Numbered from the stretch's first letter, positions 1 through 11,012 are shown. The stretch: DNA of 64,000 nt from Megamerina dolium (GCA_963854835.1 OY978529.1:8434501-8498500); one strand, 5' to 3'. A program made the numbers and translations. Notes: generated by a model from the sequence alone, not told the origin.

Positions 1-1029
1 TATTGGATTGCACACACATACACACCCTCACACCTTTGTATTGTGTTTGTTCAATTACATTGACTTCACATACATAAAATAGAACATTAGAGCGCCTTAA
101 TTGATTTTCGTGATTTATTACATACATAGTCGCGTTATACTAAATAAATTATTGTGGCTCAAATATTTCTTTTTTTTTTTCCTGATTTATTACATAAATC
201 ATTACGTCGTCTTAAGTGGATCATTGCGAGCAATTGTGAATCATTGCATTTAAATACTTAAATAACGTAATTATAATTACATTTAATTTACTACCGAATT
301 GTTTTAATTTGAAATTATCAATTTCTATACGTTTTAATACGCGGGCATCCTGCCGATTTTCTACAGGCTTATCTTGAATAAAGATTACATCACTTAGAAG
401 TAACAAGCATCTGATACCCTGATGCTAGCTGTCGTTTCTAACTTGCGTTCACTTACTACTTGCTTTCACTTACGACTCTTCCTGCTATTGTAATTATACG
501 AATTACGTGGATTTAACAGCTTTCAACGGTTTTTTTCGGCATTCTTGAGTTATATTGTATTTCTCACAGAGCAATTGTCCGATTGCTTCTACACTCTATT
601 TGAATCTGTATTTCTACGAATCACTCGAGTTCTAATTTTCAAATTCTGTTTTTTCGGCATTTTAATTTATATTGTATTTCCACGAATTGCTAGAAGTCTC
701 GACTTTTCCATATTTTAACGCTCAAGAAAGTGCAATCATATACATTCAATAATATACGGCAAACTTCGTCTCTCTGAGGAAGCACTTGCCAGACATTTCT
801 TTCGGATACCCAATTCCTAATTTGAGCACCGAAGTACTGAAGATTTGCTTCGCAATCTTTTTTCGTCTCTAAAATTTTGAAACTTTTCAAATTACTTGAA
901 TTTTTTCTATATACATACTTCTTCTCATTCTTTTTTTGGTAGTTCTACGAATTACCTCTATATATACATACACATATATCTCAATATTTGGGTCGCATTT
1001 TTTAGTAATTCATCGAATTACAAATAAAA
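1..1029 (+). other. Untranslated leader upstream of Bel/Pao-like gag
   Basis: AT-rich DNA with no convincing coding region; it precedes the gag start at 1030 and probably belongs to the same retroelement. No 5' LTR is visible, so the left end may lie outside the window. A diverged direct repeat is present: 529-566 and 648-683 share the words TTTTTTCGGCATT and TATATTGTATTTC, about 119 bp apart. The word TTCTACGAAT or close variants recurs through the leader (near 612, 680, 943). Assignment to the element is inference from position. Confidence 0.4.
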
Positions 1030-3015
1030 ATGGCAGCTTTAAAGCTTTTCAAGGCAGCCGCAGAGGAAATCATCGATTTTGAGGCAAATTTCCAGGCGGT
1101 TTTTGCCAATCACAACGACCGATTTTTTCTGGAAATCCAAGGAAAGGAGTTTCAAGCCCTATGGAATGAATGTAGAGATGCATACTTTTCAATCGGAAGA
1201 GACGAAGTTGGTGAAAATGATTTTGTTCAAATCAAGGAGACATATCTAAAGTGCAAAACCGCTTATGTCCAATGCCTCTCGACCATCAACACTCAGCTAC
1301 ACGAGCTTGACGATGAGGTGGTCAATCCAGCAACTTCAACTCCTCCTGCTGAGAGTTCCTCTCACCAATGTTTGCAATTGCCTGCTATTCAACTGCCACC
1401 ATGCGATACAGCATGCTTCCATGGAGACTATGTGTCATGGCCCAGTTTTCGGGATATGTTTACGGCATTATACCGGAACAATCCGCGGTTATCGCCCGTG
1501 GAGAAATTATACCACCTGCTCCAAAAGACTCGAGGAGAGGCACATGATATCATTAAGTCAACTCCGTTGACTAATGATGGATTCACAATAGCGTGGCATA
1601 ATTTGGAAGAGAGATACGAGAACAAACGAATTCTCGTCAACATTCAATTAAAATCTCTCTTCAATCTGCAATCAATCGTCCAAGAAACGGGTGCGAATGT
1701 AAAACGCTTACAGCGAATAATAAATGACTGCATAACGAACTTGCAGTTGTTAAATATCGACACAAGTCAATGGGATGCAATCTTCGTGTATCTGTGCTCT
1801 ACGAAACTGCCAGACACAACCCTGTGTCTATGGGAACAGTCTATCAAGAACAAGCGAGAGATTCCAACGTGGAACGCGTTTAACACATTCTTGACTGAAC
1901 GGTTTCAAACACTAGAGTCTGTATTCGATTATCAACGTGGTACCCGGCAATTCAGCCAGCCACAGAATCACCAACTCAGTCAGCCAAGTAATTGGCAATC
2001 CAGACACCAACAGAATCGGCAACCCGTTCGATTCGATTCCTCCAAGCGCACATACCAGCCGGTGAACCCACAGAAAATCAACTCATACCATGTGAATGTC
2101 AACAGCCGAAATTGTCCATTATGCCACAAGCCACATCAACGCAGTAGAACGACTCCATCGTTCCTCAATAAAGTCGTCGTCGGGCTAAACCAAGATATTT
2201 CGGATTCGTCTTCTCGTTCTAGGAGAAATTTTCCTGAATCACTTACTGTAGCATCCCCAACAGCGATATCAGTTAAAGTGTCTCGCCAGTCGTCTGATTC
2301 TCAGCGACAATCTGTTTCCAACGAGAAACAGCATACCACGTCCATCACGACAACCCACCTTCCCATAAATCCGACAGCTCGTAGAAGGATTTCATCATTC
2401 TGCAATAAAATAAGCCGGTGTCAATTTCCGAACAGTTCCTGTTCGTCTTCTCCTGACAGTCGGAAGTACCCGAAATGTGAGAACTTCATCTTAAGCCGTA
2501 CAAATAAAAAGGCGTCAAATGTTACTGCTACGCATGCATGCTGCCCGCTATGTAGGAGCATGCACTCTCTCCGACAATGTGAAAAATTCTCTTCACTTAC
2601 AGTGAAAGAGAAAATTTCCATTGTAAACAAATATCGTATTTGCGTTAACTGCTTGGCAAATTCACATACTCTTACAGAGTGCCACAGCCATTATTCTTGC
2701 CGTTTTTGTGGAAAACGACACCATTCCCTGCTGCACCGAATGAGGCAAAGAGCAAAAATGAGATGTAATTCCTCAAAATCTTCAACTTTTTCTTCGAAAA
2801 AGAAATTGCGACCTCACAGGTCGGGTACAATGAAGATGCAATACCCGTCAGATGTGTTGACAACTCGATCGACACTTCGAGCAATGACATTGGCAGAAAA
2901 CGTGATTTACAGTCATCACTTTACGAGGAAACATCGCACGTTGAACGATAGTTTGCCAATGAATTCAATCTCGCTTAATACAGGGCCCTCAAAATTGGTA
3001 TCTCGGAGATGTTGA
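1030..3015 (+). CDS. Gag-like polyprotein of a Bel/Pao-type retrotransposon
   Basis: 661 codons. The start ATG lies in a good fly context (AAAAATGG). Residues about 110-300 resemble the DUF1759-type gag domain of Pao/Bel elements (core CFHGDYVSWPSFRDMF, then LSPVEKLYHLLQKTRGEA). The C-terminal third carries cysteine/histidine clusters typical of nucleocapsid zinc knuckles: CPLCHKPH near residue 362, CCPLC near 504, and CVNC...HTLTEC...CRFC...HH near 538-570. In this family Gag binds and packages the element RNA in cytoplasmic particles. The frame stops after the knuckles and no pol frame follows. The middle (residues 370-500) is rich in Ser/Thr/Arg and looks unconstrained, so the open frame may have survived by chance after pol was lost. 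Confidence 0.75.
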   Translation: MAALKLFKAAAEEIIDFEANFQAVFANHNDRFFLEIQGKEFQALWNECRDAYFSIGRDEVGENDFVQIKETYLKCKTAYVQCLSTINTQLHELDDEVVNPATSTPPAESSSHQCLQLPAIQLPPCDTACFHGDYVSWPSFRDMFTALYRNNPRLSPVEKLYHLLQKTRGEAHDIIKSTPLTNDGFTIAWHNLEERYENKRILVNIQLKSLFNLQSIVQETGANVKRLQRIINDCITNLQLLNIDTSQWDAIFVYLCSTKLPDTTLCLWEQSIKNKREIPTWNAFNTFLTERFQTLESVFDYQRGTRQFSQPQNHQLSQPSNWQSRHQQNRQPVRFDSSKRTYQPVNPQKINSYHVNVNSRNCPLCHKPHQRSRTTPSFLNKVVVGLNQDISDSSSRSRRNFPESLTVASPTAISVKVSRQSSDSQRQSVSNEKQHTTSITTTHLPINPTARRRISSFCNKISRCQFPNSSCSSSPDSRKYPKCENFILSRTNKKASNVTATHACCPLCRSMHSLRQCEKFSSLTVKEKISIVNKYRICVNCLANSHTLTECHSHYSCRFCGKRHHSLLHRMRQRAKMRCNSSKSSTFSSKKKLRPHRSGTMKMQYPSDVLTTRSTLRAMTLAENVIYSHHFTRKHRTLNDSLPMNSISLNTGPSKLVSRRC

Positions 3016-3840
3016 TGCGAGAGTGTGGCTCGGTCATACTGACTGGAGCCACGACAATATTAAGTAACATCGTTATATCAAATTCTTCGAATTTGATAAT
3101 CATACGCACTCCTCTTTCATTTGTTCAGTTCATCCTAATTGATTGATTTCTACGAAACGTCAATGAAACTATGAACTGGAGTAGTTTCCACGCGTATGAC
3201 AATCCCAGATGTTACCATGACACTACATGCTTTCATGAATCGCAGATTCTCACATTCTAGCTGAGTCTAGAAAAATGTTGTACACTTCTTATTGAAAGCA
3301 TAATTTCAGTACTTACAATGAGAAAAGAAATAATCACATGCGAATACGCTAAACTCTCAATACTTACAGTTGATGAGAGAATATCTCTTGCGCGAAAGTG
3401 TGATTTATGCGTCAACTGCCTGGCAACATCCCATACTCTCTTACAGAGTGCCAAAGCCAGTTGCAAATCGAGAACGCGAATCCCTTCACAGAAGTCAATA
3501 TCACTATTTACCCCGGATACAGCTGTTCATCATTCCCGGTTCTTCAACAAGAATCATACACGGATGCCAATGCAATCTTTCTTATGACTAACACTGGCCC
3601 CACAAATTTATTGTTACGGAAATGCGACAATGTGGCTCGGACATACTGACCGGAGCCACCCCCACATTATATAGCAACGTTTTTGTCAGATTCTTCGAAT
3701 CTGACACTCATACGCATTTCTCTCTCATTTTGTTCAGTTATCCTAACCGAACGTTTCAATTGGCCGAATTCTACGAATCGTCAATGAACCTATGTATTAG
3801 TATAGATTACATGCGTATGAAGATTGCCAGTGTCTACTCT
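2570..3840 (+). repeat. Diverged tandem duplication across the gag 3' end
   Basis: Block A (about 2575-3220) and block B (about 3330-3840) are homologous. Both encode a CVNCLA.SHTL knuckle segment, then a TGTGGCTCGG.CATACTGAC.GGAGCCAC segment, a TTCGAA-centred hairpin, and CATACGCA plus TTGTTCAGTT words. In block B the knuckle frame is broken and the element's reading frame is gone. The duplication is old, judging by many substitutions and small indels. Confidence 0.7.
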
Positions 3841-3849
3841 TTGCTATAA

Positions 3850-5640
3850 TATATTTTCATGAACATAGTGAATTATCGTGCTATCATAAACCCGAATTTC
3901 ATTCAAGCGTTTTCATCTCAGTCAATACAGCCAATTTTGCATCTCTATTCCAGCTTTCGAGCTCTACGAGCTGAGAATCTGCAACTTTCAGCGCACTGTG
4001 CGTATACTCCCATGGTCACAACGGTCATTTTACTGCTGTGGATATTTAGATCGTGTTAGAGCAGCAGATTTTCAGCACTTCGAGGCTTATTGACAAGAGG
4101 TCTCGCATACCCAAAAGTTCGTTAGCACAAATCTAATGTTCGATACTGTTTCACCATGGCACACTTCAACTCAGCACCTTTCAGTTTGGTTAGTCAACTA
4201 CGTTGACTTATCATTCGTATACATCCGGTCTACGACCAGCCTTTCCCTTTATATTTCCTGCAAACCCTTCTATCTACGATAGAACGGCAAAACACGTTAA
4301 GTAGTAATTTGGAAGGCCTAGTAGAAGTAACTGGCCATAAACCAACTTTGACTCAACATTGAACATTCTAATTCATCTTATCTCTACCAAAATATTGTTA
4401 CTCATTTTTTGCGGAGCATTACTAAAGCAACTTTTTGCTTTCAGCACTAGTTGAAGAGGTCGACTGACATTCTAAATGTAATATGCATTCCGTACAGTGT
4501 TCTGGATAAGCGGAAGCGGTTCTGGATTTCTACGATGATAGATTGTGTATCGCACAATATCGTATGTAAAGATGATATATTTCCAATATATACATATATA
4601 TTTTTGCCGTATGCCTATAATTATCTTCAATATGGACATTCGCTTAGTTGCTTTACGTTCTATGCCGATGTTCGCGGCTAAATATTAATCATGGTACATT
4701 TGTCTTAACCGTTTATAGCTATTGACAATTTTTGGCTATCCTGCCAATGTCACACCGTTTTCTTTCACTTTCGTGCTTTACGAGATGAAAGTGGAAAATA
4801 TACCTACTGTATGCAGTAGCTGCCTATTCGACTTGTTACTAGTAGTAGGGTATATCTCAGCTTCAGGTTTCTAAGCTACGTTGATTTACCTCACTCTCAC
4901 ATCTAGTCTACAACTATTGATAAAGTTGTTAAATTCTCTACCGATCTTTCTATTAACGATGGAATAAAGATCAAATGAAAAGCCTTATACATAAAGCTGA
5001 AAGAAACTGGTAGATCACTGCTCTTAGTGTTAAGATGATCTCAATCTTTACGAGATTGCCATTCATCGACATGGTTACACCAGTTGGAGAAGACTAGAAG
5101 ACTAGAAGACATCTTACAAAAACCACATACATCAGAGCAACGAGTCTACTATTATACACTCAATAGTCAACATTAACTCGACTGTCACAATTGGCCATCT
5201 CTCCCTAACGACTTTTGCTTCCAGTTTTACTACTCTCCACTAATATTTTTTCTACTTACAGTACGTTTTGGAGAAGTCGTTCTATCGCTAGTTTGATCGA
5301 GACAAGCACGCCGTGCTACTTCCTGGCTACTTTGCCGAACTTCTGGAATGGAGCCTCTTCTCGTTCATAAGCCTCTTCTCGTTCGTTGTCGAACTGATCA
5401 TGCGTATGCAGCATCCACAAATATTTATACATATGAGTTGTATTAGTCTTAAGATTTATTCCAATTTGTCTTTCTACTAATTTGAAGTTGTATTTTTTAA
5501 GTTTTAAATTTACTTTAAATTTGGTTTCAAAATTTTGACATCTCTTTATTTTCATTATTTTATTTATTCTTTCTAATTATATCTCATTATTGTTCTTATG
5601 TCTTTATTTTTCATCCCGGTAGTAGATACTGCGTCTTCTT
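3850..5640 (+). other. Decayed internal region of the Bel/Pao-like element
   Basis: No coding region is recognisable. At least one more diverged duplication is visible: 4198-4330 and 4876-5012 share CTACGTTGA.TTA, TCTACGA/TCTACAA and TCTAT..ACGAT.GAA words in the same order and both end near GTAACTGG/AAACTGG. Short hairpins with TACG or TTCG near the loop recur (for example arms CAATCT/AGATTG at 5042-5047 and 5053-5058). Confidence 0.45.
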
Positions 5641-5652
5641 TGCAGCATTACT

Positions 5653-6123
5653 GCAAGGGGGGCGGAATGTCTACGCCAGAACACCTCGCGCACTGTTATT
5701 GTGATTAGGAGTGTGTGGGCGATCTGGCATCACCAATTATGCCAGTTCTCCACTCACTTCTACCACTTCCCACTCTCTCACTCTCTTTCTTTGCCTTTGC
5801 TTTTGTCAAAGTGCAATATATTTTCTTTTCAGTTAGTGATTCCTTTTTTAACATCTCGCTTGGCAGTGCGCGTCTATCCTTTTCGCTAAAATAAAATTAA
5901 ACTAGATAAGTAAATCTAAATTAAAATAAAATTAACTTAAATAAGTGAATCTAAATTAAAATAAAGTTAAATTAAATAAGTGAAGTTAAAACCAATAAAC
6001 CAACAGACAAACAAGTGCATGCGTTTTTTTTGGCAGCAGCAGCTCGAACAACATCAACCCCATCAGCGTCAGGCAAGCCTTGCCAGTAAGCGGCCCACCG
6101 GCATTCACTCTGCTTCACGTGCT

Positions 6124-6125
<2 letters not shown>
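5653..6125 (+). mobile_element. Polypurine tract and start of 3' LTR
   Basis: GCAAGGGGGGCGGAA at 5653-5667 is a polypurine tract, immediately followed by TGT at 5668, the usual LTR start. The LTR sequence contains a C/T-rich stretch (5740-5810) and short AAATTAAA-type repeats (5885-5975). No matching 5' LTR lies in the window, so the LTR call rests on the tract/TG junction and on position behind gag. The 3' end is not defined. Confidence 0.6.

Positions 6126-6162
<37 letters not shown>
6125..6162. repeat. (TA)n microsatellite
   Basis: About 38 bp of pure TA repeat directly abutting the left end of a Tc1-like transposon. With the larger tract at 7815-8124 it suggests insertion into, or later expansion of, a TA repeat. 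Confidence 0.95.
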
Positions 6163-6165
<3 letters not shown>

Positions 6166-7814
6166 TGGCTCCCAGCTTATTTCGTACAGTGACAGTTTAA
6201 AAATTGCTGCAGTCGTAATTCCTAATATAGCAAAAATTTGAACAAAATATAAATGCCATTTTAGAAAGGAAGGTTTGTTTTTTATTTTCCAAAATTTACT
6301 TTTTCAAAATTTTAGTGTTTGACACTATAAAAAAATAAAATAAGAAAAAAATAGGAAAATTCATGTCACAGCTTATTTCGTACAGTCTCTTTAAGTTCAA
6401 ACTAAAAACAAAGTAAGTTGATTTTAATATTTAGTTGACATCCCTTAGCGTTAATGACAGCCTGGAGTCTATTTGGCATTGAATCCACCAATTTTTGAGT
6501 GATGTCTGGTGTGATTTTTTTCCATTCTTCCATCAGTACCTTCTTTAGGTCTTGCTTATTAGAAATCTTGTGCGTTCTTATTTTATTGTCCAAAATAGAC
6601 CAAAGATTTTCAATCACATTCATGTCAGGTGACTGTGGTGGTGGAGACATCAAGTGTGGGCAGTTCCAAATAAGCCAAGATTGCACAATCCCAGATTTAT
6701 GTTTTGGGTCATTATCTTGGTAGTACCGAAATTCTTCCCGCAAACCCAGTTTGTCTGCACTTTGAAGTAAATTGTTTTTCAGAATCTCGAGGTACTTCAT
6801 TTTGTCCATTGTTTCCTCAATAAAAACCAATTCACCTACTCCGGCTGCTGACATACAGGCCCAAACCATCACGCTACCGCCACCATGCTTCACTGTGGGC
6901 TTAAGGTTCTCCTTGTTTAGCTCGGTATTCGCTTTACGCCAAACATATGACATTCCGTCCGAGCCAAAAATATTAAACTTAGACTCATCCGCGAAAATAA
7001 CGGTATTCCAGAACGCAGGAGTATTAATAATATGCTCTTTGGCGAAGTCAAGTCGGCGTTGTATATTCATTTTCGAAATGAATGGTTTCTTTCGGGCTAC
7101 TCGACCGTTCAAGTCATGATTGCGCAGCACACGTCGGACAGTTTCAGCACTGGATGATTTTCCTATTTCACGCTGAACCTCTGCAGCCAACTTCGGAGCG
7201 GATAACTTTGGATTTTTCTTAATTTTTCGTACAATATAACGCTCGTCTGAAGCGTTGAAAATCTTATTAGGTGCTTCTCTGCCCTTGTTCTCCAACCGAT
7301 TTTCGCGAACGAAGCGTTGAATGATGTATTGGACAGTTGAGGCACTTAAATTTGTCATTTCAGCAATTTTTCGCACACTCTGACCTTTCCTAAAATGGTT
7401 AATTACCAGTTTACGCTGTTCCATCGTTGTACGACGACCCATAACGCTAAATGTTTAATTTACAGCACTTTAACTATTTAAAATAATAATAATAAAAATT
7501 GTTATAATTGTTAAAAAGGTCCAAAAACTCATACAATTCAAAAAAACTTTGTAACTGTGCGGCAGAATGAAACTTACTTACATTGAAGTTTGTGTACGAA
7601 ATAAGATGTGAGCTGAAAATCAGCTGATCAATAGTTTTTCTCTCTTGCATGACAAAAAGAAAAATTTTTGGGGTTCCCCGTTTTCTTATTAGGTTTACTA
7701 AACACATACACAGACATCTACATTCAAAACTTATCGATAAGTTTTTTAGTTTCGATGTTACAGCCATGTACATAAAAATATATACACTGTACGAAATAAG
7801 CTGTGAGCCACTGT
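6163..7814 (-). mobile_element. Tc1-like transposon, copy 1 (intact)
   Basis: 1652 bp, flanked by TA on each side. Ends begin CAGTGGCTC and read inward to a TTATTTCGTACA motif. The motif occurs four times: at both tips and again about 200 bp inside each end (near 6370 and 7592), the IR/DR arrangement of some Tc1-like elements in which each inverted repeat carries two transposase sites. It encodes a complete transposase on the minus strand. It is about 98-99% identical by eye to the copies at 13953-15603 and 44085-45735, implying recent activity. Confidence 0.95.
6402..7442 (-). CDS. Tc1-like DD34E transposase, complete
   Basis: 346 residues, the usual Tc1 transposase length, starting MGRRTTMEQRK. 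It excises and reinserts the element at TA sites in the nucleus. Residues 1-55 form a paired-like helix-turn-helix, 60-115 a second DNA-binding helical region, with a basic stretch near 115-130 that may carry the nuclear signal. The catalytic triad is intact: D152 in FADESKF, D243 in YQDNDPKH, E278 in NVIENLW, with 34 residues between the last two. The glycine-rich KHGGGSVMVW segment is at 185-194. It differs from the copy at 14324 by only a few residues (for example R117 against Q, N260 against Y). The reading frame shows no damage, so this copy could still supply active enzyme. Confidence 0.95.
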   Translation of the reverse strand: MGRRTTMEQRKLVINHFRKGQSVRKIAEMTNLSASTVQYIIQRFVRENRLENKGREAPNKIFNASDERYIVRKIKKNPKLSAPKLAAEVQREIGKSSSAETVRRVLRNHDLNGRVARKKPFISKMNIQRRLDFAKEHIINTPAFWNTVIFADESKFNIFGSDGMSYVWRKANTELNKENLKPTVKHGGGSVMVWACMSAAGVGELVFIEETMDKMKYLEILKNNLLQSADKLGLREEFRYYQDNDPKHKSGIVQSWLIWNCPHLMSPPPQSPDMNVIENLWSILDNKIRTHKISNKQDLKKVLMEEWKKITPDITQKLVDSMPNRLQAVINAKGCQLNIKINLLCF

Positions 7815-7822
7815 ATATATAT

Positions 7823-7909
<87 letters not shown>

Positions 7910-7920
7910 TATATATAAAT

Positions 7921-7955
<35 letters not shown>

Positions 7956-7972
7956 AATATATATATATAAAT

Positions 7973-8061
<89 letters not shown>

Positions 8062-8069
8062 TATATTTA

Positions 8070-8124
<55 letters not shown>
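7815..8124. repeat. Long (TA)n tract with TATAAA interruptions
   Basis: About 310 bp of TA repeat broken periodically by AAATA or TTTATA, immediately right of the Tc1-like element. Open frames of Ile/Tyr repeats in it are artefacts. Such a tract can form cruciforms and is prone to length change. Confidence 0.95.
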
Positions 8125-8127
<3 letters not shown>

Positions 8128-9371
8128 TAATTAGCGCATTTAAGTACAACAAAACGAAAAGCATGTTAAGGGTCGAATAATTACAGTAGCCTTTCTTAGA
8201 GGCTACAAAGACCTAATTGCTGATGGTAAAAAAGATTGGATTGTTTGTTTTTATTATTGAAAATCGAAATCGAAGAAAATTGATGATATGGCAATGATAT
8301 GACAGATAAGCGGTTCATGCGTATGTTAATGAAAGAAAGTTGAATTGCGACTGGTGATAATTTGGCGTCCGGTTATAAAGTATATGTTATTTTATGTAGT
8401 TTGCATGCACTGCTTTAAAACTGTTATTATATTTCCTGTTTTGCAAACATTTAAAATAAAACGGCACATTTTATTGTGGTTAATACGAGTGAAACTAAAA
8501 AACAAAAAATAGATATTGTTCATTAAAAGTAATAGTAGACAATAGTGTGGTACTTTCCAAATGAGCTTGTAATGATTTCAGCATGGTGAAAACACTTGTC
8601 CACGCAGTTTCTTTGGTGTACTGCGATAATATCGGGGCAATTTTTTATGTGGGAGGGATGCATGGTTTATGGGATAATTAGTCGATAAACTGCGGACTTG
8701 GGATGCCCGGGCGAGACCCCACTTAAATAAGTGCCTTACTGTGCTGATACGACCAGATGCAGTGGACCAAACCCTGAACTTCTGAAAGCTCAGCTAGATG
8801 CCAGGAGAATAAAAAAAAGTTTAAAAGTAATCAGTGAAAGACAAAAAAGAATGAATGGTATCAAAAAGAGGACGAATTTTCTTATGCACAGAGCAAGGTG
8901 CAGGGAGGAAGCAATCATCCAGACCCGGCACCCTAAAGAGAACGAAAATATTGCTGACAGAAAGAGGCAGAGATGATGACTCCCCTTGAATCCAAAGCAA
9001 GGAAGTGACACAGGGATGAACCCGATAAGGAGAGGCCCAACCAGCTCCCAAAACGCGAAAGGGAATGGGACTACTCTCAAATACAAATGGCAGTGTTGGC
9101 GAAGGTCTTCCCGAGCACAGTCCTAACCACAAACTAACTAAATCGTATTCAAAATAGCATTTATAAGCAACACTTACAAAGCGGGTGTCATGACACTTAC
9201 GACGAAAATGAAATTAACGCAATTAGCGGAACATATGTATTAAAAATAAACATTTTGAAATTATCTCTAAAAATAGACTGCATACACATTATACTGAGCT
9301 TTTAACGATGCTGTAATAAAGTTCTAAATGAAATCAAATAAATTTATTTGTGTATACTGATAAGTAACATA
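8125..9371. other. No convincing gene; possible transposon debris
   Basis: AT-rich to about 8570, then a less AT-rich segment (8580-9130). This contains an 81-codon open frame (8731-8976, basic, Lys/Arg/Glu-rich, unrecognised) and a compositionally distinct stretch around 8700-8720. The composition shift suggests an old transposon piece, but no motif identifies it. From 9140 to the mariner end at 9374 nothing is seen. Confidence 0.35.
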
Positions 9372-9373
9372 TA

Positions 9374-10335
9374 CAAGGTGCGACAATTATGCATTACGAC
9401 TCGAACCATATCTCAGCAACCAAGCGCGCCATATATGTGTGAGCACATGCGTTTTGAAGCTTCAACCTTCCTCTACTAACTGTCAAAATTGCATGGCATT
9501 TGGTTGACATTTAATGTTTATTGACATTCATTTTACAAAACACGTGTTCGTTTGATGTTGAAATTTTAACATGGAGCAGTCATTAAATTCCACGTAAAAA
9601 TTGGTAAAAGTGCATCAGAAACATTCGGAATGATGCAGCAAGCGTATGGCGATGCTTGTTTATCAAGATCAAATGTTTTTATATGGCATCAACGGTTAGT
9701 GGATGGCAGAGAGCCGCTGAAAGATGAAATAAAAGAAGGAAGGCCAATTTCAGTGCGGACGCCGGAAGCGATCCAGAAAGTTCGTGATTTTATTACAGAA
9801 GACCGCAATGCTTCAGCATCAACAGAGAAACTATCCGATTCATTCTTCACGAGGATTTGGGCAAAACAAAGGTCTGCGCAAGATTTGTTCCACACACATT
9901 GACCGGGGACCAAAAATTAATGAGAGTAAGTCATTCTAGAGACATGGTTGCAGCTGCAGAAAATGATCTAAACTTCCTGAAAACAATTGTTACGGGTGAT
10001 GAAACATGGTGTTTCCAACACGATCCAGAAACCAAGCGTCAAAGTGTGGAATGGAAATCAAAAAAACTCTCCACAAGCCAAAAAAACACGAAAAGTTCCA
10101 TCAAAAATCAAAACAATGCTTATCACATTCTTCGATAGCAAAGGAATTATCCACAAAGAATTTCTTCTAACTTGGCAAACAGTTACTTCCGCATGTTAAT
10201 CACTATTAAATCGATGTAACAAGTGTATTGAATCAGGAGGAGAATATTTCGAATAAATATACCGAAAAATTAGCAGATATCGTGTTTTAATTGTGTTTTC
10301 TAGAAGCAGTCTTAATACATCATTGTCACACCTTG
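9374..10335 (+). mobile_element. Mariner (DD34D type), internally deleted, copy A
   Basis: Flanked by TA (9372-9373 and 10336-10337) with inverted tips CAAGGTG.GACAAT.ATG.ATTA. It is shorter than a full mariner (about 1.3 kb). It encodes the helix-turn-helix half of a transposase and the region around the first catalytic aspartate (IVTGDETWCF), then runs into the 3' end (SGGEYF-type terminus near 10230-10255). The second and third catalytic aspartates are missing. Copy B at 56960-57491 shares both ends. Confidence 0.85.
9630..10255 (+). pseudogene. Mariner transposase fragment, frameshifted
   Basis: Frame 1 (9630-9902) gives the N-terminal DNA-binding part (SRSNVFIWHQRLVDGRE, then GRPISVRTPEAIQKV). 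Coding passes to another frame at about 9860, giving RFVPHTLTGDQKLMR and VTGDETWCFQHDPETKRQS, then to a third frame near 10090 with LITFFDSKGIIHKEFL. At 10185-10200 it joins abruptly to the extreme C-terminus. At least two frameshifts and one deletion of about 120 codons make it inactive. Confidence 0.8.
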
Positions 10336-10337
10336 TA

Positions 10338-10857
10338 TGCTATATAGGTGCTGCAATAGGTCAACGTGTGATTTGAGATCTTTGAACTAGTACTATCGCA
10401 AGGAATTAGCTTTGGTAATAACAAAACATAGATTCATACAATAAATAATCAAAAATACCTGAAATTAATACTTACAAAATGAGATAAGCCAAATCGGTAA
10501 TGAGTGAAACCAAATTAGGTTAGGGAGCCTATATTACTGGCAGAAATATCTCAGATCTCGCAATTCCCACTTCACAAGGTTCTATGGTATGATTTTCCTT
10601 AACTAAATGTGTCACTCTTTATATACTCAGTGTATCAGAGGCGTAATGGAGGCCAATTCAATCCCTTAGCAGGGAGACTAATTTAAAAAATAAAATATAA
10701 TCTAGACAAATTTAAAAGTTAATTCAGTTTTCTTTCACACACGCCCAATTTTCATCTAAGTTTTGAGCTAAAGTACTTTTATAAACGCTATAATTTTACA
10801 ACTTTAAATTGAAAATTTTATTGAGTTTTCAAATTGGATATCCCTATCCTTCTGACA
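10338..10857. other. No feature recognised
   Basis: AT-rich sequence without a supported reading frame, terminal repeats or RNA gene signature. Confidence 0.6.
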
Positions 10858-10938
10858 TTAGGTTACGTTAGGTTATGTGGCTGCCCTCTCTCAGAGAGGA
10901 CACACTTAGGCCAGAAAGGCCCATTGTGATACCACCGA

Positions 10939-11012
10939 GCTTCAGCCGGGGATTGAACCCACGACCTACAGATCAGAAGTCCAACACACTAACCACTGAG
11001 CTACGGCACCCA
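10939..11012 (-). repeat. tRNA-headed SINE, copy 1 (head only)
   Basis: Carries the SINE's tRNA-like head on the minus strand: an A box (TAGCTCAGTGG) and a B box (GGTTCAATCCC). The body seen in other copies is absent. The adjoining 10858-10938 (GGTTACGTTAGGTTATGTGG and onward) is a different sequence, so this is a fragment or a chimera at its 3' side. Confidence 0.8.

Larger units (their letters stand above)
1030..6125 (+). mobile_element. Bel/Pao-like LTR retrotransposon remnant lacking pol
   Basis: The region holds a gag gene (1030-3015), a degenerate downstream part full of internal duplications (3016-5640), a polypurine tract (5653-5667) and the apparent start of a 3' LTR at 5668 (TGTCTACGCCAGAACAC). 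No protease, reverse transcriptase, RNase H or integrase motifs are seen between gag and the polypurine tract, although about 2.6 kb is present. This is therefore a non-autonomous or decayed copy. The right end is obscured by a (TA)n tract and a Tc1-like insertion; sequence after 8125 could be the tail of the LTR but I cannot prove it. The left boundary is not visible. Confidence 0.65.

Noticed and set aside
6499..7119. Plus-strand open frames antisense to the Tc1-like transposase (also at 14647-15267 and 44851-45398)
   Set aside because: They are shadows of the conserved coding strand; the same frames recur in each copy only because the sequences are nearly identical.
7724..8164. Long open frames of Ile-Tyr repeats on both strands
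   Set aside because: They are translations of the (TA)n tract and have no coding meaning.
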